A DNA stretch of 18,219 nucleotides from Phycisphaerales bacterium (GCA_022447165.1 JAKVBR010000010.1:1-18219); one strand, 5' to 3'. Numbered from the stretch's first letter, positions 1-8,746 are shown. The notes: generated by a model from the letters alone, not told the origin. Numbers and translations are program-made.

Positions 1-639
1 GAAAAACCGCACGAGATTTCAGCGAAGGTCATGGATGTATCACTCATTCTTTACGCAGAACACGACTTTAATGCGTCAACATTCACAAGCAGAGTCATCG
101 CATCTACAAATAGTGATATGCACTCATGTGTGTGTGGCGGCATCGGTGCACTCAAAGGCAACTTGCACGGTGGAGCAAATGAAGCAGCCATGGATATGCT
201 CAGCGAAATCATGGAAGCAACATCAACAGGCCAAACCGTGGATGAGTACATGCAATATGCATTTGAAACAAAGAAAAAACTGATGGGCTTTGGTCACCGT
301 GTTTACAAAAATGGTGACCATCGTGCCGGTATTCTTCGAGATTGGGGCTTGAAGTATTGTTCTGAAGTGAACCCCGATGCCAAGGCATGGTTTGATTTAG
401 GTGATGAAGTTCAAGCTATTATGCTTCGCGATAAGAACATTTTTCCAAACGTTGATTTTCCCTGTGGTATGACTTATTTTGCGATGGGCATTCCAGTCCC
501 ACAATACACACCAATCTTTGTCGCCTCACGAATTACCGGTTGGTGTGCTCACATCATGGAGCAACATCAAAACAACCGTATTATTCGACCACTTGCTGAG
601 TACGCTGGCGAAGGACTTCGCCACTGGAACGACGGATAA
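1..639 (+). CDS. gltA: Citrate synthase, C-terminal part (5' end outside window)
   Basis: Condenses acetyl-CoA and oxaloacetate to citrate, entering the TCA cycle in the cytoplasm. The reading frame is open from base 1, before the first ATG at 31, so the gene starts upstream and about 212 residues are visible. Numbering from the ATG at 31, the three catalytic residues of the family are in place: His46 in LHGGAN, His89 in GFGHRVYK and Asp142 in NVDFPCG. The arginine-rich NNRIIRP near residues 181-187 fits the substrate carboxylate site. The opening LILYAEHDFNASTFTSRV block is also typical. The spacing of these blocks fits the short (about 370-380 residue) citrate/2-methylcitrate synthase type, so a methylcitrate synthase (prpC) cannot be ruled out. 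No propionate genes are beside it. The stop overlaps the next start by one base (TAATG), which suggests translational coupling to hbd. Confidence 0.93.
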   Translation, partial: EKPHEISAKVMDVSLILYAEHDFNASTFTSRVIASTNSDMHSCVCGGIGALKGNLHGGANEAAMDMLSEIMEATSTGQTVDEYMQYAFETKKKLMGFGHRVYKNGDHRAGILRDWGLKYCSEVNPDAKAWFDLGDEVQAIMLRDKNIFPNVDFPCGMTYFAMGIPVPQYTPIFVASRITGWCAHIMEQHQNNRIIRPLAEYAGEGLRHWNDG

Positions 640-1505
640 TGAGTAATGTTTCACATATTGCAGTCATCGGCGCAGGAACGATGGGCTCTGGCATTGCACT
701 GACATCTGCCCTCGCGGGGAAAAAGTGCACTCTGATCGATGTCCAAGCACCCCAACTTGAGAATGCGCGTTCATATCACGAGAAACAACTTAGCAAGTTA
801 GTTGCCAAAGAAAAATTAACAAGTGAAGAAGCGTCTCATGCCCAATCGCTGTTGGATTACACAACTGAAATGAGTGATGCCTCATCTGCTGATTGGGCAA
901 TTGAAGCAGCAACTGAAAATGTTGAGGTCAAGAAAAAACTCTTTCAACTAATGCGAGACGCGTTCGGCGAAGATGTTGTGCTTGCAACAAACACATCATC
1001 AATTTCAATCTCAGATCTAGCTAGCGCTGTTGAGGGCGCCGAACAGCGCGTCATTGGCATGCACTTCTTTAATCCAGTACCAGTGATGAAACTTGTTGAA
1101 GTCATCAAAGGTGCTAACACCAGTGAAGCAACCACAAATGCAACCGTCGAATTATCTGAGGGCCTTGGAAAAATCCCAGTTCCAGCAAACGATTTTGCGG
1201 GTTTCGTTTCAAACAGAGTGTTAATGCCCATGATTAACGAGGCGTTTCATGCATGGGATGATGGTGTTGCTGATCCAGAAGCGATTGACTCAATCATGAA
1301 ACTTGGTTGCGCATTTCCAATGGGACCGCTTCGACTTGCAGATTACATAGGCCTAGATGTTTGCAGAGACATCATGATGGTGATGTATAACGGTCTCAAC
1401 GAAAATCCAAAGTACTTACCTAACCAAAAACTTGTAGATCTTGTTGAAGCAGGAAAACTCGGAGACAAGTCTGGTTCGGGAGTCTACGACTATAAAAAAG
1501 AGTAA
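639..1505 (+). CDS. hbd: 3-hydroxybutyryl-CoA / 3-hydroxyacyl-CoA dehydrogenase
   Basis: NAD(P)-dependent interconversion of (S)-3-hydroxyacyl-CoA and 3-ketoacyl-CoA, used in beta-oxidation, butyrate-type metabolism or related acyl-CoA routes. The 288 residues match the stand-alone Hbd/PaaH length. The N-terminal Rossmann fold has GAGTMG at 11-16 and the dinucleotide-binding Asp at 34 (TLID). The catalytic set fits human HAD spacing: Ser121 in NTSSISISDL, His142 in GMHFFNPVPVMKLVEVI, Glu154, and Asn192 in FAGFVSNR. The C-terminal dimerisation domain follows (residues about 190-288). It overlaps the citrate synthase stop by one base and is followed 4 bases later by resB, so it lies inside a tight operon. 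No thiolase or crotonase is visible in the window, so the exact pathway is unknown. No clear Shine-Dalgarno sequence precedes the start. Confidence 0.94.
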   Translation: MSNVSHIAVIGAGTMGSGIALTSALAGKKCTLIDVQAPQLENARSYHEKQLSKLVAKEKLTSEEASHAQSLLDYTTEMSDASSADWAIEAATENVEVKKKLFQLMRDAFGEDVVLATNTSSISISDLASAVEGAEQRVIGMHFFNPVPVMKLVEVIKGANTSEATTNATVELSEGLGKIPVPANDFAGFVSNRVLMPMINEAFHAWDDGVADPEAIDSIMKLGCAFPMGPLRLADYIGLDVCRDIMMVMYNGLNENPKYLPNQKLVDLVEAGKLGDKSGSGVYDYKKE

Positions 1506-1509
1506 CGCG

Positions 1510-3876
1510 ATGACGAAGAAGACACACCCGATCTTCAGTTGGCCGGGTAGCCTTTTATGGCTTCTTCCCCTTGCTGTCATCGCGTTTACATTGATGCAGT
1601 TTGACCTCGTTGGTTCGATGTGGTGGTATTTGCTCATCCCAGCTGGTGTAGCGTTTGCATTTATCGACTTATTCACAAAAGTGTGGTTTGGCATCTCAGT
1701 TCTCATCACACTGTTCTTTTATTGTTCCATTGGTTCATCTGGCGTACCAGTGAGTTATGCAATTTTGGAACCAACGACGTGGGTAAGTTTGCGCGAGATG
1801 AGGGGACTTGAGTTAACAGAGTTTGAATGGTTCCATTGGTGGCCATTCAAGTGGCTTATTGCACTGCTCTGTTTAAACATGTCAATTGTGACAATTCGAA
1901 AGATTCCTTTGAACATCCTGACGCTTGGTGTCTGGTCAATTCACACAGGCGTAATCGTGCTTGTTCTAGGATGTTTGGTCTATTTTTCAACGAAAATTGA
2001 GGGCGATGTTGTCATCTCCCGTCATCAAGTGACGATTCAAATTCCTGGCGAAGAAGAAGCGTCGATGCTTGTTGCACCGGGGAACTCTATTGTCATTGGA
2101 CCATACACATGTGAAATTTCGAACATCAATCCGAATTGGGAATTGCTCACTGGCTACGACAAGGGCAAGCGTACGTATGCCGTCTCAATTGCCATGACAT
2201 CTGAAGATGCTTCTTTTACTCGTCAACTCATCAGTGGTTACCCTGAATACACAGAAGATGTCATCCGAACTGACAATCCGAAGCAACCGATGGCTAGAGC
2301 AATCAAAGTCCTTGGAACAGCACTTGTTGATGAGTCCATCAAAATGTCACTTGAACAAGATGTCAAAAGTGATTTTTATGTGACTCAAAGCGCAGCAATC
2401 TATCTACGTGAACTCGATGGAAATGGAGTTGCCAAAACTGGTTGGATTGAACACCCTATTCCAAACTTGCCTCGATTTAACGATTGTGTCAGTGAAGGCA
2501 GTGAGGTTTGGGATGCAGAACGGATTGTAAAACACCCAATCGAAATCGAAGTGCCAAGTGAAGTCATGTCGCTCACAGTTACAGATTACCTCCGTTACGC
2601 ATTTATGGATGCACGGATTGTCCCAGGCGGGGATGACCTTAATCCAGTCCTTTGGGCGACGATTGAGCGTGGCGACATTCAACAAACAGTCAAGATGTTT
2701 GCGTTTGACCCTTCAAACAATACAACTGACAGTTCGCTCATGGTATTTAAATGGCTTGACTCATCTCACGAACTCGAAGCATTACAGGCTTCACTCTTAC
2801 CAACTCTAGAAGCACGAATTGGTGAAGAGGCAATTGAACTGCCAGTAACAAACTCGGAAGAGTTTACGCAGATTGGCGACACTGAGTATGAGTACCGTCT
2901 TATGTCTATTCAGAACAATTTGAACATTGAGAGCATCACGGTTTCGCTTGCAATCGTTGAGTTAAAACATGGAGATAAAAAGTGGGTTCGCTGGGTGTTT
3001 GAAGACAACTCGCTCAATCGAGATATTACCGAATCGGCGGATCACCTTGAATCTAACTTGATTGATGAAACTATTTCACTTCATTACAGCCCCGGCGCTG
3101 CACCAATCACGCTTGTAGCGGGAGAGGGCGTTGAAGGTGTACAACTCTTGTTACAGACGGATACGCAAACCCCAACACAAAGAGCAGTTCAATTTAATGA
3201 ACCACTTTCAATCATCGATGATGTGCAGTTGGCGGTGCATAGAATTGAACAAAACACGCACATTGAAACAAGACCAACTGTAGTGCCAAAGCAACAACGC
3301 GACCCAAATGTCAGCAACACAATGTCGATGATACGCGTCGTTCTTAAGGATGGCGACTCAGCAAGGATTGCGTGGCTTCCGTATCACCACTATCCATTTG
3401 AATCGCATTCACAAACAGTCAATCGCTTTAGATATCAACCAACAATCGTTGGGCTTGCAAACGGAAAGATAGTTGAGTTAATGTTCTCTCGCGAGCGAGC
3501 GCCACTGCCAACACCCATTGCGTTAAATGATTTTGAAATTGACACTCACATAGGTGGTTTCTCCGGCCGCACATCTTCGATTCTAAACTGGCGTTCACTC
3601 ATTTCGTTCCCCGAAGTATCAGACGAACTTGTTGCAGTCAGTGTGAATGACCCAAAACCACATCACGGTTATTGGTTCTTCCAATCCCAATGGGACCCGC
3701 CAAGTCAGACATCACAGGGCTTGAACTACACAGTGCTTGGCGTAGGCAATAGAGAAGCGGTGTTTACCATGCTTCTTGGGACTTGCATCACAGTGCTTGG
3801 CATGATGTGGGCGTTCTTTGTAAAGCCAACGATTAAACGCAAGAGGCAGCAAGCGGTATATGGAGTAAGTCAATGA
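1510..3876 (+). CDS. resB: Cytochrome c biogenesis protein ResB/Ccs1 (System II), large form
   Basis: ResB works with CcsA to move haem across the membrane and attach it to apocytochrome c (System II). I place the start at ATG 1510, four bases after hbd, giving 788 residues. An upstream in-frame TTG at 1441 would lie inside hbd. A purine-rich AAGAG precedes the ATG. Membrane segments are visible at about 11-30, 36-52, 58-74, 113-128 and 137-158, then a very long extracytoplasmic part (about 160-745) and a last membrane segment near 751-771. The block EFEWFHWWPFKWLIALL with LNMSIVTIRK, and His145 in VWSIHTGVIVLVLGC, fit the conserved ResB core and its membrane haem-ligand histidine. Near the C-terminus HHGYWFFQSQWDP (about 718-730) before the last helix is also typical. 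The length exceeds the usual 400-600 residues, mostly through the periplasmic part. It overlaps ccsA by four bases (ATGA). Confidence 0.85.
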   Translation: MTKKTHPIFSWPGSLLWLLPLAVIAFTLMQFDLVGSMWWYLLIPAGVAFAFIDLFTKVWFGISVLITLFFYCSIGSSGVPVSYAILEPTTWVSLREMRGLELTEFEWFHWWPFKWLIALLCLNMSIVTIRKIPLNILTLGVWSIHTGVIVLVLGCLVYFSTKIEGDVVISRHQVTIQIPGEEEASMLVAPGNSIVIGPYTCEISNINPNWELLTGYDKGKRTYAVSIAMTSEDASFTRQLISGYPEYTEDVIRTDNPKQPMARAIKVLGTALVDESIKMSLEQDVKSDFYVTQSAAIYLRELDGNGVAKTGWIEHPIPNLPRFNDCVSEGSEVWDAERIVKHPIEIEVPSEVMSLTVTDYLRYAFMDARIVPGGDDLNPVLWATIERGDIQQTVKMFAFDPSNNTTDSSLMVFKWLDSSHELEALQASLLPTLEARIGEEAIELPVTNSEEFTQIGDTEYEYRLMSIQNNLNIESITVSLAIVELKHGDKKWVRWVFEDNSLNRDITESADHLESNLIDETISLHYSPGAAPITLVAGEGVEGVQLLLQTDTQTPTQRAVQFNEPLSIIDDVQLAVHRIEQNTHIETRPTVVPKQQRDPNVSNTMSMIRVVLKDGDSARIAWLPYHHYPFESHSQTVNRFRYQPTIVGLANGKIVELMFSRERAPLPTPIALNDFEIDTHIGGFSGRTSSILNWRSLISFPEVSDELVAVSVNDPKPHHGYWFFQSQWDPPSQTSQGLNYTVLGVGNREAVFTMLLGTCITVLGMMWAFFVKPTIKRKRQQAVYGVSQ

Positions 3877-5522
3877 AGTATTTTCACGCATTCATTCTCT
3901 TATGCATTGCCGGGTTAACATCACAACTCCGCGGCGAAGGATTGTCTGAGCAGATTGACATTGACCCGTGGAGTAATCAAGTTGCTGTCTTTACAGAGGG
4001 GCGTGTGAAGTCGTACGAAACGTTTGCTCGCTCTTACATGCAGTACATTTCTGGTTCAAGGTTGATTGATGACCAACCCTCAACATTCACATTCCTTGAC
4101 ATGATGATTCGACCTGAACATTACGAGGGTAGGCCTATCATTTACGTCAAGAATAAAAACATTAGAGCAGTAATTAGTGACGTCTTAAAAGCAAAGAACC
4201 CAAGCATTTCAGACGAAATGAATTCGTTTATGAAGAAGGGGCTCATTGCAAAAGAACATTTACAAGAGCCAGAAGTTCACGCAAAACTTCAGTCACTTCG
4301 GTCTGATGTCATGCGGTTTGCATCCCCTGTTGAACAGATTGAAGTTGCGCTCAATGCAAGTAATCCGAGAAACATGTGGGCGAACTTGCAGGTTGTTCCG
4401 CCACCAAGCGGTCAATTTGACGCCCCTTGGTTCACAATGGAACACATCACAGATGAAACAATCATTTCATCATGGACCGAGATGGTCGAAGCGTGGAAAG
4501 CAGGGAATGTCGAAACAGCAAACCAACAACTCACGACCTTAGCAGGGTTGTTGCCTTTACTTCCAACAGGTGAGGGAATCTATCCACCCGCTAAAAAACT
4601 GCAACTCGAAAGTTTGTACTTCAAACTTGGTAACTTCACTGCAATTTGGATTGTGTATCTCATCGCTGTTGTCTTGTTGCTCATGGCATTCGTGTATCAG
4701 TTTAAAGGCATTGGATCATTAGGCATGTGGCTCTTTATTTTTGCCGCATCACTCCATACAGTCGCGGTGATTTGGCGTTGGTATGTCTCGGGCCGCTATC
4801 CAAACACAAACATGTTTGAAGCAATAACTACTGCTGCTTGGATGGGAAGTTTGTTTGGCTTGCTCATGGAGTTTTTGTTACGCAAGACACAAATGAAATA
4901 CCTCTTTGCGCTTGGTGCATCTGTTGCCTCGATGTTGGCTCTACTCGCAGTGCGCTTGTACCCACTTGAACTCAATCCTCATGTCTCAAACAGAATGCCT
5001 GTATTGCATGACATTTGGCTCTACATTCACGTGAACTTCATCATCTTCTCGTACTGCCTCATTTTTGTTGCGGCAGTGACCGCGATGCTTTATCTCGTGA
5101 GGCGTTTCATTCTTCGCTTGAGAGGGAAAAGTGGTGTGCAAGAGTTCGCAAGGGCTGGCGGTATTGCTTCAGTCGTTGAGTTAAGACCTGCGAAGAAGGG
5201 CGAATCAAGTTCAAGTATGGGCATGGTGCTCGATGGTGCGACTATGATTCTTGTAGAGTTGTCATTCATCTTGCTGTGGGCAGGCATTGTCATGGGCGCA
5301 ATCTGGGCGGACCATTCTTGGGGCAGACCGTGGGGCTGGGACCCTAAGGAGGTCTTTGCACTCAACACATTCCTTGTGTTTGCTGTGCTAATTCACACGA
5401 GAATCAAAGTCAAAGATAAGGGGCTCTGGACAGCGCTCCTTGCAATCATTGGTTGCGGAGTCATGCTCTTTAACTGGATTATCATTAACTTCACTATCTC
5501 AGGATTGCACTCCTACGCATAA
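3873..5522 (+). CDS. ccsA: Cytochrome c biogenesis protein CcsA (ResC) with N-terminal periplasmic domain
   Basis: Haem-handling membrane partner of ResB in System II cytochrome c maturation. The 549 residues start with a hydrophobic export segment (about 4-18), then a roughly 230-residue extracytoplasmic domain opening with the conserved-looking EGRVKSYETFARSYMQYISG. A multi-helix membrane domain follows from about residue 254. The haem-binding WWD motif is clear: WADHSWGRPWGWDPKE at 478-493. Histidines that fit the flanking ligands are His295, His379/His386 (VLHDIWLYIHV), His508, and His546 in the terminal GLHSYA. Typical CcsA proteins are about 300 residues, so the N-terminal domain is an extra seen in long CcsA forms. 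A good Shine-Dalgarno GGAG lies 7 bases before the ATG, within the end of resB. The stop is followed 7 bases later by serA. Confidence 0.93.
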   Translation: MKYFHAFILLCIAGLTSQLRGEGLSEQIDIDPWSNQVAVFTEGRVKSYETFARSYMQYISGSRLIDDQPSTFTFLDMMIRPEHYEGRPIIYVKNKNIRAVISDVLKAKNPSISDEMNSFMKKGLIAKEHLQEPEVHAKLQSLRSDVMRFASPVEQIEVALNASNPRNMWANLQVVPPPSGQFDAPWFTMEHITDETIISSWTEMVEAWKAGNVETANQQLTTLAGLLPLLPTGEGIYPPAKKLQLESLYFKLGNFTAIWIVYLIAVVLLLMAFVYQFKGIGSLGMWLFIFAASLHTVAVIWRWYVSGRYPNTNMFEAITTAAWMGSLFGLLMEFLLRKTQMKYLFALGASVASMLALLAVRLYPLELNPHVSNRMPVLHDIWLYIHVNFIIFSYCLIFVAAVTAMLYLVRRFILRLRGKSGVQEFARAGGIASVVELRPAKKGESSSSMGMVLDGATMILVELSFILLWAGIVMGAIWADHSWGRPWGWDPKEVFALNTFLVFAVLIHTRIKVKDKGLWTALLAIIGCGVMLFNWIIINFTISGLHSYA

Positions 5523-5529
5523 CTGACAC

Positions 5530-6468
5530 GTGGCACACCAAGTTATTCAAACCGAGAATTTGCCCGACCAATGCTCAGCTTGGCTTGCAGATCACTGCGA
5601 GTTACACGTTTGCCCTTCAGAATCGCGGCGATTTAAAGAACTTTTACCAACGGTCGAAGCCCTCATCATTCGCACATATACAAATGTCACAAAAGAAATG
5701 ATTGAGTCGGCACCAAACTTAAGGGTTATTGGTCGAGCGGGCGTTGGTATTGATAACATTGATTTAAATGCGTGCAAAGAGCAAGGCGTTCAAGTGGTGC
5801 ATACGCCAGAAGCAAACACGGAGTCGGTAGTTGATTTTGTTTTATCAAGAATGTTGATGATGCTACGCAAAGTGACCTTCGTAGAAAGTCAAACATCGCA
5901 AAACGAATGGGACCTCCTTCGCACAAGCGCCATGAACGAGAAACAGTTTTCTGAAATGACGCTCGGCATCATCGGTTTTGGTCGTATTGGATCGACGCTC
6001 GGAACACTAGCAAGCGCTCTTGGTTTCAAAGTCATCTTTCATGACCTTCAAACGATTAAAAACACTGGCGCATGTACACAGTGTTCCCTAGAAGATGTTC
6101 TAGAACAAAGTGACGCAATCTCAATTCATGTTGACGGGCGTGCTGAGAATGAGCACATGTGCGATGCAGATTTATTCCGTCACCTTCAGCAAGGATGTTT
6201 GTTTATCAACACTTCCAGAGGATTTGTTGTTGATTCAGTATCGCTTGCAAATCACTTACGCCACGATGCATCAGCATTTGCAATCATTGATGTCCATCAA
6301 CCAGAACCAATTCACGCAGACTACCCTTTACTTACACTGCCTAACGTTGAACTTTACCCCCACATCGCATGTAAGACACAAACAGCTACAATTAACATGG
6401 GTTGGGTGGTTAAAGATGTTATTGCAGTGTTAAACAACGAAACCCCACAATTTGAAGCAGTGCTTTAG
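5530..6468 (+). CDS. serA: D-3-phosphoglycerate dehydrogenase-like 2-hydroxyacid dehydrogenase (short form, GTG start)
   Basis: Expected to oxidise 3-phosphoglycerate to 3-phosphohydroxypyruvate with NAD+, the first step of serine synthesis. The 312 residues contain the substrate and nucleotide domains only, without the C-terminal ACT domain of long SerA, so serine feedback through ACT is not expected. GRAGVGIDNID at 68-78 is the conserved block. The NAD-binding GFGRIG is at 149-154. The catalytic set is Arg230 (INTSRGFVVD), Glu259 (DVHQPEP) and His278 (YPHIACKT). The last block differs from the common PHIGAST/PHIGGQT. The start is GTG at 5530, 7 bases after ccsA. The first in-frame ATG is about 50 codons further in and would remove the fold's first strands. 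No clear Shine-Dalgarno is seen. Another 2-hydroxyacid dehydrogenase specificity is possible, but the adjacent enolase also acts in the 3-phosphoglycerate/2-phosphoglycerate region. Confidence 0.85.
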   Translation: MAHQVIQTENLPDQCSAWLADHCELHVCPSESRRFKELLPTVEALIIRTYTNVTKEMIESAPNLRVIGRAGVGIDNIDLNACKEQGVQVVHTPEANTESVVDFVLSRMLMMLRKVTFVESQTSQNEWDLLRTSAMNEKQFSEMTLGIIGFGRIGSTLGTLASALGFKVIFHDLQTIKNTGACTQCSLEDVLEQSDAISIHVDGRAENEHMCDADLFRHLQQGCLFINTSRGFVVDSVSLANHLRHDASAFAIIDVHQPEPIHADYPLLTLPNVELYPHIACKTQTATINMGWVVKDVIAVLNNETPQFEAVL

Positions 6469-6490
6469 TAACAGAAAGATTAGTACATCA

Positions 6491-7783
6491 ATGTCAACGA
6501 CAATTCAATCAGTTTTCGCAAGACAAATCTTAGATTCAAGAGGAAACCCAACACTTGAATGTGACGTGAAACTTGCAAATGGCATCACGGGTAGGGCAGC
6601 AATACCAAGTGGCGCAAGTACTGGGGAGAATGAAGCGGTTGAACTGCGAGATGGCGGCAAAGAATGGTGTGGCAAGGGCGTGCTCACTGCGGTTAACAAC
6701 GTAAACACAGTGATTGCCCCTGATGTCATTGGAATGAAAGCTGAAGATCAAATCGCAATTGACGAAGCAATGATTGCACTTGATGGCACAGCAAACAAAG
6801 GCAATCTTGGTGCAAATGCGCTTCTTGGCGTGTCCATGGCAACAGCGCATTCAGCAGCACTTGCTGCCGGTAAACCACTCTATGCATATTTGGGAGATGA
6901 CAATGCAACAACCGCAACAGTCCTGCCAGTGCCAATGTTCAACATTCTCAATGGCGGAAAGCACGCAGACAACACAGTTGATTTTCAAGAGTTCATGATT
7001 CAGCCATGGGGCTTTGAAGGATTTGACGATGCACTTAGAGCAGCTGTTGAAATCTATCACACACTGAAAGAGGTGCTTCATGACCGAAACTTGTCAACCG
7101 CTGTTGGTGACGAAGGAGGGTTTGCGCCAAATCTTCAAGACAATGAGGATGCTTTAAAAATCATCGAAGAAGCAGTTGATAAATCGGGTTACAAATGGGG
7201 TGAAGAAATCTTTGTTGCCCTCGACCCAGCAACGAGTGAACTTGTGAGCGAAGCAAGAAAACTTGGTAGGGAAGGGTATTGCTTCTTTAGTTCTCATCCA
7301 GACAAGATTGTGTCGGCTGAGGAAATGATTGATTTGTGGGCAGATTGGTGCAAGCGGTATCCAATTAAGTCCATTGAAGACGGGCTTGGAGAGGATGACT
7401 GGGCTGGATGGAAATCGTTAACCGACCGACTTGGAAACGAAGTTCAACTTGTGGGCGACGACTTATTCGTGACAAATCCCCAATTCTTACAAAGAGGAAT
7501 CGATGAGGGTTGTGCAAATTCCATCCTTGTCAAAGTCAATCAAATCGGAACACTTACCGAGACATTTAGAGCGGTAGACCTTGCCCATGCAAACGGGTAT
7601 TCGGCAGTTCTTAGCCACAGAAGCGGCGAAACAGAAGATACCACGATTGCTGATTTGTCCGTTGCAACAAACTGTGGCCAAATCAAAACCGGTGCCCCTT
7701 GTCGCTCTGACCGTACTGCGAAGTACAACCAACTCATCCGAATTGCAGAACAGCTTGGCGATAAGGCGTCGTACGGTCGTTAA
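6491..7783 (+). CDS. eno: Enolase (phosphopyruvate hydratase)
   Basis: Glycolytic enzyme converting 2-phosphoglycerate to phosphoenolpyruvate, Mg-dependent, cytoplasmic. ATG 6491 gives 430 residues, the usual length, beginning MSTTIQSVFARQILDSRGNP, which aligns with standard enolase N-termini. An ATG at 6452 in the same frame lies inside serA and adds unrelated residues. The mobile-loop SGASTGENEAVELRDG is at 40-55. Glu208 (VGDEGGFAPN) is the acid catalyst and Lys348 (ILVKVNQIGTLTET) the base. The metal ligands are Asp245, Glu296 (SIEDGLGEDDW) and Asp323 (VGDDLFVTN). SHRSGETED at 375-383 and Lys399 (GQIKTGAPCRSDR) complete the site. The GAPCRSDR segment replaces the more frequent GSLSRTDR. 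A weak GAAAG lies upstream of the start. The stop TAA directly abuts the ATG of the next gene. Confidence 0.98.
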   Translation: MSTTIQSVFARQILDSRGNPTLECDVKLANGITGRAAIPSGASTGENEAVELRDGGKEWCGKGVLTAVNNVNTVIAPDVIGMKAEDQIAIDEAMIALDGTANKGNLGANALLGVSMATAHSAALAAGKPLYAYLGDDNATTATVLPVPMFNILNGGKHADNTVDFQEFMIQPWGFEGFDDALRAAVEIYHTLKEVLHDRNLSTAVGDEGGFAPNLQDNEDALKIIEEAVDKSGYKWGEEIFVALDPATSELVSEARKLGREGYCFFSSHPDKIVSAEEMIDLWADWCKRYPIKSIEDGLGEDDWAGWKSLTDRLGNEVQLVGDDLFVTNPQFLQRGIDEGCANSILVKVNQIGTLTETFRAVDLAHANGYSAVLSHRSGETEDTTIADLSVATNCGQIKTGAPCRSDRTAKYNQLIRIAEQLGDKASYGR

Positions 7784-8746
7784 ATGAAGAAGGGGACAAT
7801 TCAACATCTTGTAACTTGGCGAATTGTTCAACTTCCATTTATTCTCATTGCGATTTATACACTGACATTTTTACTTGCTTGGCAGATTCCAGGGAATCCG
7901 CTTGAGAGTGAGGGTCGAATGCCTCCGCCTGAAGTTGTGGAGGCAATGCAATCGCAGTACAACTTAGATCATCCAGTGAAGTTTTATGGCGAGTATCTTT
8001 GGAACGCTTCTGGATGTTCATGGCTACTAGGCGAGCAGGATGGTCCCATCTTTAACCTAGGACCGAGTTTACGTCATGAAAACTGGACTGTGAATGAGAT
8101 CCTTTTAGCGGGGCTCCCTGTCTCAATGTCGCTAGGAATGTTTGCCATCCTTATAGCGCTGGTCATAGGTCTAGCCGCGGGAACATTAAGTGCACTGAAA
8201 CCGAAAACATGGATTGATTCGCTTGCGTTCTTCGTGTCAATCATTGGAATTAGCATTCCATCTTTTGTTATAGGCGTCTGTTTACTCATGACCTTTTCGG
8301 TTTGGCTTCACTTATTCCCAATTAGCGGGTGGGGAACTTGGAAGCACATGGTGCTTCCATCGCTGACCTTAAGTTTGCCATTTGCAGCATACATCGCACA
8401 ACTCACCCGCAGTGGTATGCTTGAACAACTTGGTAGCAATCACATCAGAACCGCTCGCGCAAAAGGATTATCAGAGTATTCGGTTGTGCTAAAGCATGCA
8501 ATGAAGAACGCGATTCTGCCCGTTCTCAGTTACATTGGTCCCGCTACCGCAGCGGCGCTGACGGGCTCGTTTGTGGTCGAGAAGATTTTTGCAGTTCCGG
8601 GCGTAGGTGTTCATTTTGTAGAAGCGGTTCTTGGAAAAGACATCACCGTTCTGATGGGTATTGTGCTTGTTTATGCGACTCTACTTGTGTTGTTTAATCT
8701 CATTGTTGACGTGATGTATCGCCTGATTGATCCGAGGATGACTTAA
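7784..8746 (+). CDS. oppB: Peptide ABC transporter permease, OppB/DppB type
   Basis: Inner-membrane subunit of an oligopeptide/dipeptide importer, forming the channel with an OppC-type partner and driven by two ATPases. The 320 residues are typical. The first membrane helix is at about 16-35, followed by the LAWQIPGNPL and QYNLDHPVKFYGEYLWN region usual in OppB. A cluster of helices follows at about 112-136, 146-170, 187-205, 249-268 and 288-311. The ATPase-contact EAA loop is IRTARAKGLSEYSVVLKHAM at 221-240, followed by the typical FVVEKIFAVPGVG. The ATG follows the enolase stop with no gap, so it is very likely translated from the same transcript. No oppC, oppD or oppF is in the window. The last 47 bases overlap the 3' end of the convergent oppA gene. 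OppB versus DppB (or nickel-type NikB) cannot be settled from the sequence alone. Confidence 0.9.
   Translation: MKKGTIQHLVTWRIVQLPFILIAIYTLTFLLAWQIPGNPLESEGRMPPPEVVEAMQSQYNLDHPVKFYGEYLWNASGCSWLLGEQDGPIFNLGPSLRHENWTVNEILLAGLPVSMSLGMFAILIALVIGLAAGTLSALKPKTWIDSLAFFVSIIGISIPSFVIGVCLLMTFSVWLHLFPISGWGTWKHMVLPSLTLSLPFAAYIAQLTRSGMLEQLGSNHIRTARAKGLSEYSVVLKHAMKNAILPVLSYIGPATAAALTGSFVVEKIFAVPGVGVHFVEAVLGKDITVLMGIVLVYATLLVLFNLIVDVMYRLIDPRMT

Noticed and set aside
1441..1509. TTG-initiated N-terminal extension of resB
   Set aside because: It lies wholly inside hbd, adds a polar stretch before the first membrane helix, and ATG 1510 with a purine-rich site is a better start.
6452..6490. ATG-initiated extension of enolase
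   Set aside because: It is inside serA, and the enolase family starts at the MSTTIQSV residues encoded from 6491.
7487..7831. 114-residue antisense reading frame within eno and oppB
   Set aside because: It is the shadow of a conserved enolase, has no recognisable motif and no start signals.
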